Positions 35,810 to 47,467 of a DNA stretch of 64,000 nucleotides are shown here, piece after piece. The first letter of the stretch is position 1, and the number at the start of each line of letters is the position of its first letter. Under the pieces are notes generated by a model, which was not told the DNA's origin, did no database searches, and worked only from the letters and a program-made list of their open reading frames with translations. A program made the position numbers and the translations under genes. This DNA comes from Diadema setosum (Eukaryota > Echinodermata > Echinoidea > Diadematoida > Diadematidae): NCBI RefSeq assembly GCF_964275005.1, contig NC_092689.1, positions 11,283,979 to 11,347,978 of the forward strand, read 5' to 3'.

Positions 35810-38800
35810 ATGGACACGTCTATGAAAAAGTGTGACTACACCTTTGATACAAGGGATAGCGTGACTTGTGTTGAATTTTCACCATTTGAAACCTCATCGC
35901 CTTTGATTGCATACGGCGGCAATTTGAGAGTAAGCGTGGGAACATGCAGATTTCAGGTATGTTTTGGTCGCGTTGCCTTGATGTTGACCCATATACTAAA
36001 ATCTGTGTAGTGTTACTGTGGAGCTATTGCTACGGGTAGCGGTAGAGCCCAACAAAGGCCTTCGTCTTCTGTCTATGAATGATCTTATTCTAGATATCTA
36101 TGATACTGTCCAACATCCCTAATAAGAAGGGGCCAACCGGACGATTATACCGTGTGCTGGTGTTTATTGCGCGGAGAGAGAAGTTTAGAATCTATTAATA
36201 ACCTAGTTGCTTTGCTCTTGGATCCCGAATGATCTTTTCTAGATTTCTATGATACTGTCCAACAGTAACACCCCTAAAGGGCCAACTGGACAGGGAGTGT
36301 GCTGGTGTTTATTGCGCGGAGAGAGAAGTTTGGAATCTACTATTCTAGTTGCTTTTCTCTTGGATCTCGAATGATTTTATTCTAGAATAAATAATACTAT
36401 AATACTGTCCAACACCCCCTAAGAACATGAAGAAGGGGCCAACTGGACGGGGTGTGCTGGTGTTTATTGCACGGAGAGAGAAGTTTAGATTTTAGAATCT
36501 ACTAGACCTATTCTAGTTGCTTTGCTCTTGGATGTAGTGCAGGATTGCTGCTTTGAATGAAGGAGTCCTTGTGATGCTGGTGACCATGATTACTGTCGAT
36601 ATGGGAGTGCGTTCCAATCTGTGATACTGCTTGGGATGAATGAGTGCTTATATTGGGATGAATGAGTGCTTATAGCAGTTTTTGTTTGTGGTGTTTGGGA
36701 TTTAACTTGTACTAAGTTGTAGATGATGACTTCCGGAGAACCCTTCAGACTGGACCTGGACGCAGGGATTTTCAGCAGATTCCAGCTCATGCTTCGTATC
36801 TGTTATGTTACTGTAATGCTATATCGGATCTAGCTTCTGTGTTAGTGTTTGTAAAGCTTCAACTCAACTAAAAAATTATTAAACTTGATGGAATTGTGAA
36901 TTTGTTCTGGAAGTCGAAACTTGACAAGTGTATGATGGTATCAGGTGTTTTCAATGGCAATATGCACAAACGCACAAACAAAGCAACCTGTCTGGCACCA
37001 GATATCAGTACATAATTGTAATATGTGCAGAGTGTCCTGATGCAGCAGTGATGGACGGCCTTTTTAATTGTTCATAGAAATAGACAGTCTACCACTGTAG
37101 TACCAGTTTATAACATATTCATCATCCTCACACAGGTATGGTAACTCAATGATTCCAGTCATTCCTCAAACCCATTCTTCTTTGAATGAACAGTGGTTAG
37201 AGGCATCGCAGTCATTTATTGTATTTCACTATTAAATTTGTCATGCATTTATATAATCATTCCTACTATAAAAGTATGACTGAATCTAGTACATGTACCA
37301 AGTAGTATGCTAATGACTGTGCTTATTTTCACATACAGGAGGAAGATAAACTTCTGTCTGGTTGCGAGTACAAGCACATCAGAGACTTTCATCATGGGAC
37401 ACGGGTCACATACATTGCATGGAGTCCTGTGTCATCGCTGGATATCTTGCCAAGATGTCTCAGGTATTTATATTAAAATGTGAAACCACCTTTATGTGGG
37501 ATTCATGATACCGTTACGAATACAATGTATCTTTGTGCCTGATTTCTAGTGCAAGCCTTAGTTTGACTTTTTAAGTGCTATAATTGTGAATATTTAGACC
37601 AGAAGACACCAAAGTAATGTTAATAAGATCTTTTCTACTGAAAAAAAAAGAAGAAAAACACAGAGAGGTAGAGCTAAATCAATGCAATGGACACCTGAGT
37701 AGACTGTCAATGAAATCACTTGTTTGTATAATCTACACAAAGATACCTTGAACTTGGACAACATACAAGTTTGGTGGAAAATTTAAGTTCGTCCAAGATG
37801 GCAGGCATCAACTAGACTAGAAATCTACTGCCCAAATACCATGTTTGTTTGTTTTTTTCTTGTCAACAGTGCACCAGGATATAGCAATTGGTTGTATCTA
37901 ATGGTGTGAGGTGAGTTTTGTTATCAAATGTATATTTGCTTGAAACTTTAAAAATAATTTTATGTTCCTACCTGTCATTTTTTTTTTAATTGTATGTGAC
38001 CCTACCATGAGAGATGTGTTATTTCTTTTAAGTATAGTTTATGCTGCCTAAAATTGGAAAGTTTTTTTTTAAAATGAATTTATCATTATTCTGCTGTTTA
38101 GATTTTGTACAGCTGGAGCTGATAGCAAAATACGGGTGTTCAGCTCAGACTTGAAAGACCAAGACACTGTTCAGGTAGGAGAGATTGTGGAATATAACCT
38201 TATGGCAATACGTACAATTTCTGTCTTTTCATATTATTCTATTGCTGAAATTTGTGAGAGGAAATAGTATCAACTACATCATTCCTTTCTCTCAGTCATG
38301 CAGAACATATCATTCGAGAATTTTAGTGATAGCCTACATTTTATCACCACTGACTTCTTCCTTCGGCTGTACTCATTGTCAATTGTACTGGAATAGTTAA
38401 GTTTCTTCTGTTTGTGTTTGTTACATACTCAAAAAGCTGCATCACTTCGGTGATCCCTCGCATTTATCCCCAAGTTGAATTATCCTTCGCGTTTATGCCA
38501 GGTTTGAGTGTGTACGTATGTGTCACACACAAACACACTGTGCTATAGCTTCTGACCATTCGAGCATTGAGAATTTAGGGTTTCTGGGACAAACACTGAA
38601 CTAGGGCTTTCTATAGCTCAGTCACTAGAGCTCCAGGCTAGCAATCCGGAGGTCTTGGGTTCGAATCCCAATGGAATCCCATTTTCTTTGCTCATTTTTC
38701 TAGGAATAGTAGAGTAACACAGTTAACTTTGAATTATGATTTCTTCACAATGAATCAGATATTCTGTTTGTTTTGTTTGTTGTTTTTTTTTTTTTTTTAA

Positions 38801-41800
38801 GTTTTTTTTTAGAAATTCAGGAAAAAGACAATGAATGAACGAAATTAATTTTAGTACTTGATCACATGTCACTGAAATCTGTAGAATTGTGACAAAGCCA
38901 ACTGAGGATAGATGTAGAGTATTCACAATTTTCTGTGAAGTATTAAGAATGCTAAGTTGTTATGGAATTGCTGACAGTTTCTCTAGTTTCACCAGTGAAG
39001 TTGACTTCTTGAACATTTGTGGCATGCAGTTAGCATATATAGATCGGTGGGTTTTTTGTTATTATCATTACACATATTATTTTTTTTATAGTTTGCTACG
39101 AGTGATACTTGAAAAGTATTCAGCCTTGTGGATTGCCTCACATTGTTGGCAAATGCAGGTACAATGTTATTTCAGTAATGTATGTGATGAAACATGCTTT
39201 TCTCTTTTCCTAGGTAATAAAGGGCCATAAAGACTATGTGAATGCCCTAACCTTTGAACCAATCAAAGGGGAGATCATAGCTAGTGTAAGTGATGATTAC
39301 TCATGTCGACTGTGGGATCTGGACGGCAGGCAGAGGATGATGTTTCCCCTGAAGTCAGCTGGAATGTCAGTGTGCTGGAACCAGAATGATCCAAATAAGG
39401 TATTCTTTTCATGATCTTTTGTTGGAAGAAATTTATTCACTGTTTATTCAGGATGTTATAATACGGTGTCAGCTGTTACATAATTCATTTTAAAACTGGG
39501 AGATATTTCCTGGAAAGTAGGAAATGCATGTACAATGTAGCAGAGTATTCAACTTGGTACAGACATGTTATCACAGTTGACCTGATATTTCATTGATGCA
39601 TTGTTTTGCTTTGTTTTGTTTTGTTTTTGCTCTGTATTAAAGCTTAGGGATTTATAGCAGTGGTAAGTTAACATAAAACATTCTAATATTTACTCCTGAA
39701 TGTGAACAAAACTCAATGAATTTGAGAACAAAACATGTAGACAGTGAATTCATAATATTCTAGAATGAGATTTAATATGAAAATTAGTTTGAAAGAGGGG
39801 ATGATGGCAAAGATAGAGCTTCATATTTGTACCAGTAACATGATTATTAAAGGATATGTAAGGAGGATTTAAAGGGGAAGGCTAGTAACTGATCAGTGGG
39901 AATCAGTGGAAATGCTGGGAGATGATTGTTCCAATCCTTATGGGATTCATTCAAGAGTTCATTGTATATCTATTGTTGTGTGAAAATGATTTGCTTCAGA
40001 ACGGTCTCATATTCAAGTAATGTGCAGATTAATGCTCCGTCACTGACCAGGGACGCTAACCTGGAAGCATTAAACTGCACATTACTTGAATATGAGACCA
40101 TTATGAAGCAAATCATTTTCACACAACAATAGATATACAATGAACTCTTGAATGAATCCCATAAGGATTGGAACAATCATCTCCCAGCATTTCAACTGAT
40201 TCCCACTGATCAGTTACTAGCCTTCCCCTTTAACATGCTATGTTACATGTACATTCATTTGTCTGCAGCTAATGGTTGCTGAAAAGAATGGTACCCTTCG
40301 TTTCTACGATCTGATCAGCGAGCAGCCTTTCATGTCCCTGGAGACAGGGCGGCCTAGACTGATGTGTGCTGACTGGAGTCTGTGTGACCCCACCAGGGTG
40401 GGTGCCATCGTCGGTGGGGAATGGATGGTTTGGGACATCACACGTTCCAGGTACAGTAACAGCAGGAAAAGAGAAAGTCAACAATAAGGAGCAAGCACAA
40501 AGACGATAAGATATTTGGAAGGGGAGGGAAGGGGTATGTCAGATTTCATACTCATCATGCCAACAGTCACTTTGTAATGGATGTAGATTTTATGGCATAA
40601 TGTATTCATAGAATTTTAATATCTTATTCTCATCAATCGATCATCTGTGGGTTTAATTTTGTGCACATGCTTTTAAGGAGGCATTCATTTTTATTATAAG
40701 GATGCCTCAAGCTAGAAGATGCTCTTTGCTTAAAGGGAAGGCAAACCCAAAGAGCAATGTGGATTGAGTAAAAGCATTATCATTAGTAGAACACATCAGT
40801 GAAAATTTGAGAAAAATCGGACTATCGATGCAAAAGTTATGAATTTTTAACGTTTTGGTGTTTGGACCGCTGGATGAGGAGACTACTAGAGGTTATGACT
40901 TATTAGTGGACAACAATATAAAGAAAATATAAAAGGAATTTCACAAAAATTCCTTTTTCTACCAAAATGAAAGAGCTCTTGACTAACCACTTTCAGAAAG
41001 CAGGGGGAATAAGTGCTACCCCTCACATATGTCAGTATCAAGTTGATGGAATGTGTAATTTTCATGAAAAATGAATTTTTACTGATTTCCCTTTATATTT
41101 TCTTTACATTGTAGTCCACTCATACGTCATAACCTCTAGTAGTCTCCTTACCCAGCAGTTCCAACTCCAAAACTTTAAAAGTTCATAACTTTTGCACCGA
41201 TTGCCCGATTTTCCTCAAACTTTCACTGATGTGTTCTACTAATGTTACTGCTTTCACTCAATCCACATTGTTCTTGGGGTTTACATTCCCTTTAAAAAGA
41301 AATTGAGAGTTTTTAACCACATAACTGACTCTCTTGTAATGGTATCATAGTCTAAATAAATGAATCAAAGACCATTTTCATTGTAAATGCCTAATAGAGC
41401 AATTATTATTAAAATTTAGACCTAACAGTTATGATACCAAGTAAACTGCAAATATTGTATTGTGATTGAAGACTAAACAAAGTTGATGTCATGTACTCCA
41501 TCATAATTTTCTTGATAAGGATATGACAATAGGGAAAGACATCTTGACGCTTTTGACCATATTCTGTCAATGTGCAGCCAGCCGCAAGACTCAGAACTGG
41601 CACATGGGGAAGGCGGAGGCGAGTTCAGGTGGTGTCGGTCTAGTGAGAACCTCTTTGCCACCACCGGCAGGCCAAACAATGAGATCAAGGTCTATCACCT
41701 TGGCCATCATCAGGTGTGTAAACCAGCTTCAGATCCTTGGGAGTCATAGGGGGAAAAAAAATATTCCTTGAGCATTTTTTGTTGTGTTGTTTTCTGCACA

Positions 41801-41813
41801 GCATCAAAAAAAA

Positions 41814-41844
<31 letters not shown>

Positions 41845-42533
41845 CAAACAAACAAAAAAGACTACATGTATACATCTGAAAACTTAAAGAAAGTGATTAC
41901 GAGTTTACTAAATGAAATAAATTTACAAAGTTCAAGAGATTTTGTTAGATGTGTGTTAGGAATCTCAAAATAGGCTGCATTCAGAGCAGCACACACTGCA
42001 GTGGAGTCTCAAATTTTGCCATGTTTTCCATTTAAAGTATTGCTTGTATGTATTATTGTGAGTTTACTATCTAAAGGATGTTTTATTTCAAAAGAGGCTT
42101 GGGATATATTGATGCAGTTTCCTAATGCTCCTAAAGACTTTTATGATCACTTCTGCCTGTCATTTTTTTTTTCAGTTTCGAGACATTTGTGGTCAATTAT
42201 TGATGATATGCTAAACACTATCTGTATACACCTGCGTACAGGTGCCCCTAGAACAGAAAAGATAAACGGGCATGTGCCAATGGTACATGTGCTACAGTTT
42301 TAGCTTGTTTGCTACTTTCATTTATGGTGAAATCAAATTTCAATCAAAAATATCAAAAATAATTATATATAATAAATATAGATATCAAAATATCATCTTG
42401 TATCATTTTCCACCTCCAGGTGCCAGTAAGTGAGAGCCTACCCATTCTTGGGGGCCTGTCCTGGCACGCCTTTCTGCCCGTCTGTGCCATCGGTGGTGAC
42501 AAGCGAGTACATCTCTACCCAGCGGAACCTTGA
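35810..42533 (+). CDS. NUP37: nucleoporin Nup37
   Basis: WD-repeat subunit of the Nup107-160 (Y) complex, the outer-ring scaffold of the nuclear pore; it also acts at kinetochores in vertebrates. Coding exons: 35810-35956, 37339-37463, 38102-38174, 39214-39399, 40269-40450, 41578-41713, 42420-42533. They give 963 nt, 320 aa; human NUP37 has 326. All junctions are GT-AG with matching phases. Landmarks: VEFSPFE and LIAYGGN near the start, HHGTRV-x(3)-AWSP, FCTAGADSKIRVF, GHKDYVNALTF (119-129) leading to CRLWDLDG (146-153), GMSVCW, LMVAEKNGTLRFYDL, WMVWDITRSS, SSENLFATTGRP and GGLSWHAFLPVCAIGGD. Together these fit a seven-bladed propeller. The start follows a CG-rich leader. Introns carry a LINE tail, a tRNA-like SINE head and two TTAA MITEs. 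It converges on MRPL23. Confidence 0.97.
36060..36790 (-). mobile_element. LINE 3' end with a tandem-repeated tail, NUP37 intron 1
   Basis: On the minus strand, 36790 to about 36610 encodes YKHSFIPSSITDWNALP, the reverse-transcriptase C-terminal signature. After a one-base frame change TRTPSFKAAIL follows, the usual short tail (SFK-x(2)-L). Directly downstream in the element's sense, 36535-36080 is made of three units of about 145 bp, which would then be its 3' untranslated region. 5'-truncated and inactive. Confidence 0.7.
36080..36535. repeat. three tandem units of about 145 bp
   Basis: Each unit holds ATACTGTCCAACA, AGGGGCCAAC-GGAC, GTGTGCTGGTGTTTATTGC, CGGAGAGAGAAGTTT, and a CTAGTTGCTTT-CTCTTGGAT block. 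The units differ by short indels. They belong to the 3' region of the LINE remnant. Confidence 0.9.
38606..38680 (+). repeat. tRNA-Ala-like SINE head or tRNA pseudogene
   Basis: TAGCTCAGTCACTAGAGC is a D-arm with the A-box, and GGGTTCGAATCCC is a T-arm with the B-box. The loop CTAGCAA between imperfect stems CCAGG/TCCGG would present anticodon AGC. The acceptor ends do not pair, so it is not a working tRNA. A lone GGTTCGAATCCC at about 33418 may be another relic. Confidence 0.6.
39873..40229. mobile_element. near-perfect palindromic TTAA MITE, NUP37 intron 4
   Basis: AGGGGAAGGCTAGTAACTGA at the left and its exact complement at the right, with TTAA on both sides. The inverted match runs through about 160 bp per arm with few mismatches; a 30-base unpaired centre remains. 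Both strands consequently encode the same short peptide. The right end lies 39 bases before the exon 5 acceptor. Confidence 0.92.
40734..41291. mobile_element. TTAA MITE with about 190-bp inverted ends, NUP37 intron 5
   Basis: It begins AGGGAAGGCAAACCCAAAGA and ends GGGGTTTACATTCCCT, with TTAA on both sides. Inverted ends continue through AATGTGGATTGAGT, GTAGAACACATCAGTGAAA, CGATGCAAAAGTTATGAA and GACTACTAGAGGTTATGA. Non-coding. Diverged relatives lie in each arm of the terminal palindrome (57814-58322, 62910-63447). Confidence 0.9.
41814..41850. repeat. (CAAAA)n microsatellite
   Basis: A pentanucleotide run after an A homopolymer in NUP37 intron 6. Confidence 0.9.
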
Positions 42534-42799
42534 TATATTTGTAATCCTTCCATACATAGGATATATATATTTTTTTCGTTGTGTGTATTTAATACTATGA
42601 TGTTGACATGTCCAAAGTGGCATTTGTAAGGAAGATGGAAGTACAGCTGCCTGCATGTATATAAGAAATGAATTCCAATACGTTACCATTTCTTTTCATA
42701 CAACAAAATCACTATTTTGCCCCAAAGTGCTGACGTTCTTTTATGCGTGAAGTTGTACTTTTCACTTGTAATTGTGGCTGAAAGCAGTGTGTTGGTCCT

Positions 42800-42805
42800 A
42801 TTAAA
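42800..42805 (+). terminator. possible polyadenylation signal of NUP37
   Basis: ATTAAA, the common variant signal, about 270 bases after the stop codon; no AATAAA is nearer. Confidence 0.35.
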
Positions 42806-43452
42806 TGGTTCTGTCTTTTTTTTAATTTAGTTTACTTAAGTCGACAATACTTAATGCCTGGAAAGACGACAAGAATTTTAGATATACATGATTGCCTTAG
42901 AATGAAGCAAATCTGCCAATCTGTGCTGTCAGTTCTGTGTCTGGAGCATACCTTAGCAAGCAGATCAAAGTTGCAACGGTGTACTGCATTGAATTGCCTG
43001 CTAAAATGAAAAAGGCATTACTGCCATTGAAGGTCTGGAGAATAAGATCCTCTCTTCTGATGTGACATTTAATTCATGAGACATTTTGACATTCAACTTT
43101 GATTGGAAAATAACAAAATCACTATGAAGCTTCAATAATAGTTGGTAGTCAACAAAAAAAGAAAAAGAAAAAAGGATTAAATCTCACAATGCAAAATGGG
43201 CTGAATCTCTGCAGAAATGTGTGATTGGCCAGCATGTTCTCTGTGTTGACAATCATACATATGCACAGCAGTTCAAAATGGCAAGTACCACAGTAGGTAT
43301 TCTATGCCTCTACACACACAAATGTTGTTATTTGTATATGTGCAACTCTGTTAAATGTATAAGCAGCTGTAATGATATTAAAGTTGATTCTCCATGGACC
43401 AAAGGAGATGCAGTGATTTGTGTAAAGCTCCAACTTTCCTGAAGATGAAATC

Positions 43453-43686
43453 ATGTATACGCCGAATATTTCGCAAGGTTTTTATTTTCGCGAGTTAGAT
43501 GCTATGTACGAAATTAAAGACACACAAAAATATTGACTCTGATCCTGTTATGAATGTGACGTACACGTATTCTATACATTTCTCCATTCAGCTCAGTAAT
43601 CCACAATCGCGAATTTGACCACTCGTGAAATTGTCAGGCAGTCCCGATTCGTGAAGATTTAGACTCGCTAAATATATGTGTACAGT
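43453..43686. repeat. dispersed CTGTATA-type element, copy 2
   Basis: Same body as 19217-19462: GTATACGCCGAATATTT start, GGTTTTTATTTTCGCGAG, GAAATTAAAGAC, GATTCGTGAAGATTTAGACTC, and an end at TGTACAG. It lies in the same orientation. Its CG dinucleotides are better kept than in copy 1. Confidence 0.65.
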
Positions 43687-44277
43687 ACTTGTTCACATTA
43701 CAGGTGGATCTCAGTTGATACAGGACATGGTGTGTGGGGTAAAATCTGACTAACTCTGCTTACCAATGCAGATCATGTTGACATGCCTTATTGAGGTTCA
43801 TAACACCATTGACTTGCTTTTCATAATCCAAATTATGCGGAGGGTTAAGTTTGTGAGTATGAGAACATGCAATGCACTTTTGGGTAGGCACCTATTTATG
43901 TCTGAATAGGGGAACCTCATTATAACAAGGACCTGAAAACCATGACAATTAACATATGATCGAGATTCTCAATATATCCAGATGTAAAAACAAAGAAATG
44001 AAAGAGCCTGGCAGAATCACCCTGTTATAAGAGGGCTCTACTGATCTAACTAACCTCTTAACCCGTTGAGGATGAGCTGATTTTGCTACAACACATGTTT
44101 CCATAGACACCCGCCCGAGTATTCTCTGGACTGGTCTTCACTCGGGTGATAATGAAATTCCACTATACAACAAGCATGCAGCATAGTTCAACCAACTTTG
44201 CACCAAAGAAAGATACCATTATACTTGCACTGCATCTGTCCAATACACACACACTTCTGCACGACTTGTTTGTACTA

Positions 44278-44717
44278 CACAGTATGTCCCCCCCAAAATT
44301 ACAGATTTTCACTTTGATAACACCCAATATGATAAAACTGTCTAAATGCTACTTCAAGGTCTTAGAATATATTATCTTAGCTCTATTTTGCAGAAAACCC
44401 CATTCAATTTGGTTGAGCAGTCACAGAGAAATGTGGATTGTTGTAAAGCATGTCATGAGTCTGATACTTCCAAGTTTAGCACTTCGATGCTCTTGTGTGT
44501 AAATACAATAGACAGAACTTGGAGGGAAGAGATTCCTGACATCCTCTACAAAATTCCTCATTTCTCTTTGACCACTGAAGCAAATCGAATGGGGTTTTCT
44601 GTAAGATGTGGGCAATGAGTTATAGTTTCATACCCTGAATTTGTACTTGGATTGATTCACCATTTTTAAAGATATCATTGCGGAGGGTCCTGTTGTATTT
44701 TTTTTTTGAACATACGG
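44278..44717. mobile_element. mariner-like MITE, copy 2
   Basis: CAGTATGTCCCCCCCAAAAT at the left and GAACATACGGTA at the right. From about 44396 onward it matches 32827-33264 closely (AGAAATGTGGATTGTTGTAA, GGGGTTTTCTGTAAGATG). The left 90 bases differ from copy 1, so its palindrome is broken. Confidence 0.75.
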
Positions 44718-45238
44718 TACAAGGTTGACCTTACCCTATAGTATTTGCTGTAACAATAAAAAGGTTTCTCAGAAAATCACTAAATTAACTTTCTGGGCAT
44801 TTAGTGTCTCGTAGATGTTAATGGGGGATTTTTAGAACCTTTTTTAGAACACCACTGTAGATGCATGGAACCTTTATGCTGTGGACTGCATACTACTAGT
44901 AAGACATATCTGCCAACAAGATCCGTCTTTTACAATGACAAAGAGAAATGCAGGAGGCACTTTAATTTGTTTTCCAGACATAGGAAATGTGTGCCTGGAA
45001 AAAATAGAAGAGGTAGCAATTAACCTCAGAGACCAAATACTAGACCAGAAAGGGAACATTGCATGCATTTTGACAGAGCTATTTTACATTCTTCGTTATC
45101 AATCTCCCTGCTGCCAATATGTGTAAATATTTAGAATGTGTCATTACATGTGAAAATGTACTGTAAAACACCAAAAATAAATGAAATCAAAACAAACAGT
45201 AAACAGTTGATAAATATTCTATTTGATGTCAGTCTTTA

Positions 45239-45433
45239 CAGTGGAATCCCGTTATAACTAAGTCCTCGGGACCAGCAGTTTTCTTTCGTTTTATCGAAAT
45301 TTCATTATAACCGAACAATACAACTTGTACAACAATAAAAATATATAAAGTGAATAACTTTACAGCCTGAATTTCTACTTCGTTATTACCGGAACTTTGT
45401 TGTAACCATGTTCATTATAACGGGAGTGCACTG
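45239..45433. mobile_element. 195-bp pogo/Tigger-like MITE
   Basis: CAGTGGAATCCCGTTATAAC and TTATAACGGGAGTGCACTG are inverted ends with TA on both sides. The TIR motif matches that of the 2.03-kb element at 48639-50668, so the two may have been moved by the same transposase. Confidence 0.85.
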
Positions 45434-45689
45434 TATTCCGGAGTGGTTTTAGTGAATTTACAGAAATTGAAAGTGCATGGTACTGTAGTAACTGAGAGAG
45501 AGGACTTGGGGAAGAGACAATATGACTGGAAGGGTGTGCCTGTGTGGTTATATGAGTGTGTGTGCATACAAGTAGTATAGTAGAAAAGATAACTGAAACA
45601 GAAAGCTCTGCAGAAGTCCAAAGTAGGCTAATGGGAGTCATGTGAAAGTGACTATCCAAATGCCTACATAACATTCTCTGGGTGAACAT

Positions 45690-45698
45690 ACACACACA

Positions 45699-45746
<48 letters not shown>
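45690..45746. repeat. (CA)n microsatellite
   Basis: Almost pure CA run of about 57 bp. Confidence 0.95.
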
Positions 45747-45747
<1 letters not shown>

Positions 45748-46789
45748 TCACATACTAATTGTACTTTTACTTGGTGAACTGCAGTGCTCTCACCTCACCA
45801 CAACCGGAAATTTTTACATTAAAAAATGTGTTTTAATGTTTTCTATTTAGCCTACGAATAGACATGGCTTTGAAAAGCTTTACGAAGATGTGTCCAAATG
45901 GATATGTTGGTGTTTTTCCTTCATTTAGTGGAGCATCATTTGATCAATGTAAGATGGCTCTGACTTCCCAGGATCTAGTGATACATGTATCATACAGTAC
46001 TGATTCTCAACCAGATTTGACTTGCGATAAGGACAAGCTAGAAATCACATTGACACACAGGTAACCACATGACGATTGTAGAGTCATACCTTGACAGGCA
46101 TGTAGTGAATGTATTTCATTACAGATGCCACTGCCATTTGCCACTCGTATGAATAATAATTATGGTAATCGTGCTGTCATGTCTGACACCTCAGTCACCA
46201 ATTCAGTGAAATAGAAATCGAGCATACATAACAAGAACACATTTATGATATTGGAGCAGTAATGCAATAGAACCGATTTCTATGTGTGCTCACACACACG
46301 CGGACATAAAGAGAGAGAGAGAGAGAGAAAGAAACACTTTCTGACTTTCAGATACTGTTTTCACTATCTTTCTGGTGAATGTGCAGCAAGGAAGTTTCCT
46401 GCCAGCAGAATCTATACACTTGTACTTTACAAATGTTGGTGCAATTTGAAGTGAATCTGAATTTACAATCATAGCAATAATATTTATCAGTAAATGATCG
46501 TACACTTTTAAGACTCATGACTGCCTGCTCATGCACTGACTACACCTCTTTTGTTCCCACCAAACTCCATTTTGGTACAGTGCCCCTTCTTATATGGCCA
46601 TTTTGTGTTGTTGCTGGCATTCAAGCAGAAGTTACGCATCAACTGTAGTGATCCAAGCACATACCATCTGACAATAATATCTTCCGTGGAGAGTAATTTC
46701 TATCAACAATGTACACTTTGGTCTATTTTTGAAAGGATTTCGTGCAACTATGCATAGAGTATGAAAATCGTAAGATTAATTTGCCATCA

Positions 46790-46795
46790 TTTATT
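46790..46795 (-). terminator. possible polyadenylation signal of MRPL23
   Basis: AATAAA on the minus strand about 670 bases beyond the MRPL23 stop codon. No closer canonical signal was noticed. Confidence 0.35.
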
Positions 46796-47467
46796 TGAAA
46801 ATTTCCCACTGTGGAAGTGGCAGTCCCTGCTGCAGTAATAGACTTCTCATTACAGCTGTATAAGATGCTGCTTTAACTCTGGCCGAATCTGAACACAAGG
46901 ACGCACTCGGGTATCCATGATTCTATTCGCAACAGCTGGAGCCTTAGCTTTTCATCCCCAAGAGCCCAGTCTACGCAAATGGCAACGTGACTCTCCAAAA
47001 GCATCTTGAAAATGACACAATGACTTCATTTTGACTTCAACATTCAGAGAATTGCTGCTCACGGGGTAATACTCACTTCTGTAATGCAGAATATCATACT
47101 TTAAGAGGTATCTTCCTTTGATATGAATATGTGTGGCAAATGCTTCTGTCCTATTGACTTGCAGACTGATATCAGCAGATAATCATGTTCAAACCATGCA
47201 CACTTTTCCATTGCACATATTGCATCACAGGCTTGAAGTCGCAAGGATGCAAGTCATCTAAAATCCTTCATCATCTATGACCAGTGACCTTTTCCAGCAT
47301 ATCCGCACTATCGGCATGTCACCATTTCTTATCACTTTCATAATACTTCTGGTGATAAGTTTTCCTTGTCAAGTGTTCCACGCATGAAACAGCAACAAGG
47401 TCCCACATTTTGCGACAGGAGATCCAGTAGATTGTTTCATGCCCTCAGCACACGTCAGTGTATGATG

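Larger units (their letters stand above)
42534..46789. other. convergent spacer between NUP37 and MRPL23
   Basis: No additional gene is supported. It contains a dispersed repeat (43453-43686), a decayed pogo-like piece near 43908-44040 (GGGGAACCTCATTATAACAA), a mariner-like MITE (44278-44717), a 195-bp pogo MITE (45239-45433) and a (CA)n tract (45690-45746). Open frames at 44881-45126 and 45864-46064 are unrecognised and probably chance. Confidence 0.6.

Noticed and set aside
38606-38680. Functional tRNA-Ala gene
   Set aside because: A- and B-boxes are good, but the acceptor stem does not pair and the anticodon stem has a mismatch; a SINE head or pseudogene is more likely.
44056-44150. TTAACCCGTTGAGGA, a possible start of another TTAA element
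   Set aside because: No matching inverted end with TTAA was found within a few hundred bases.
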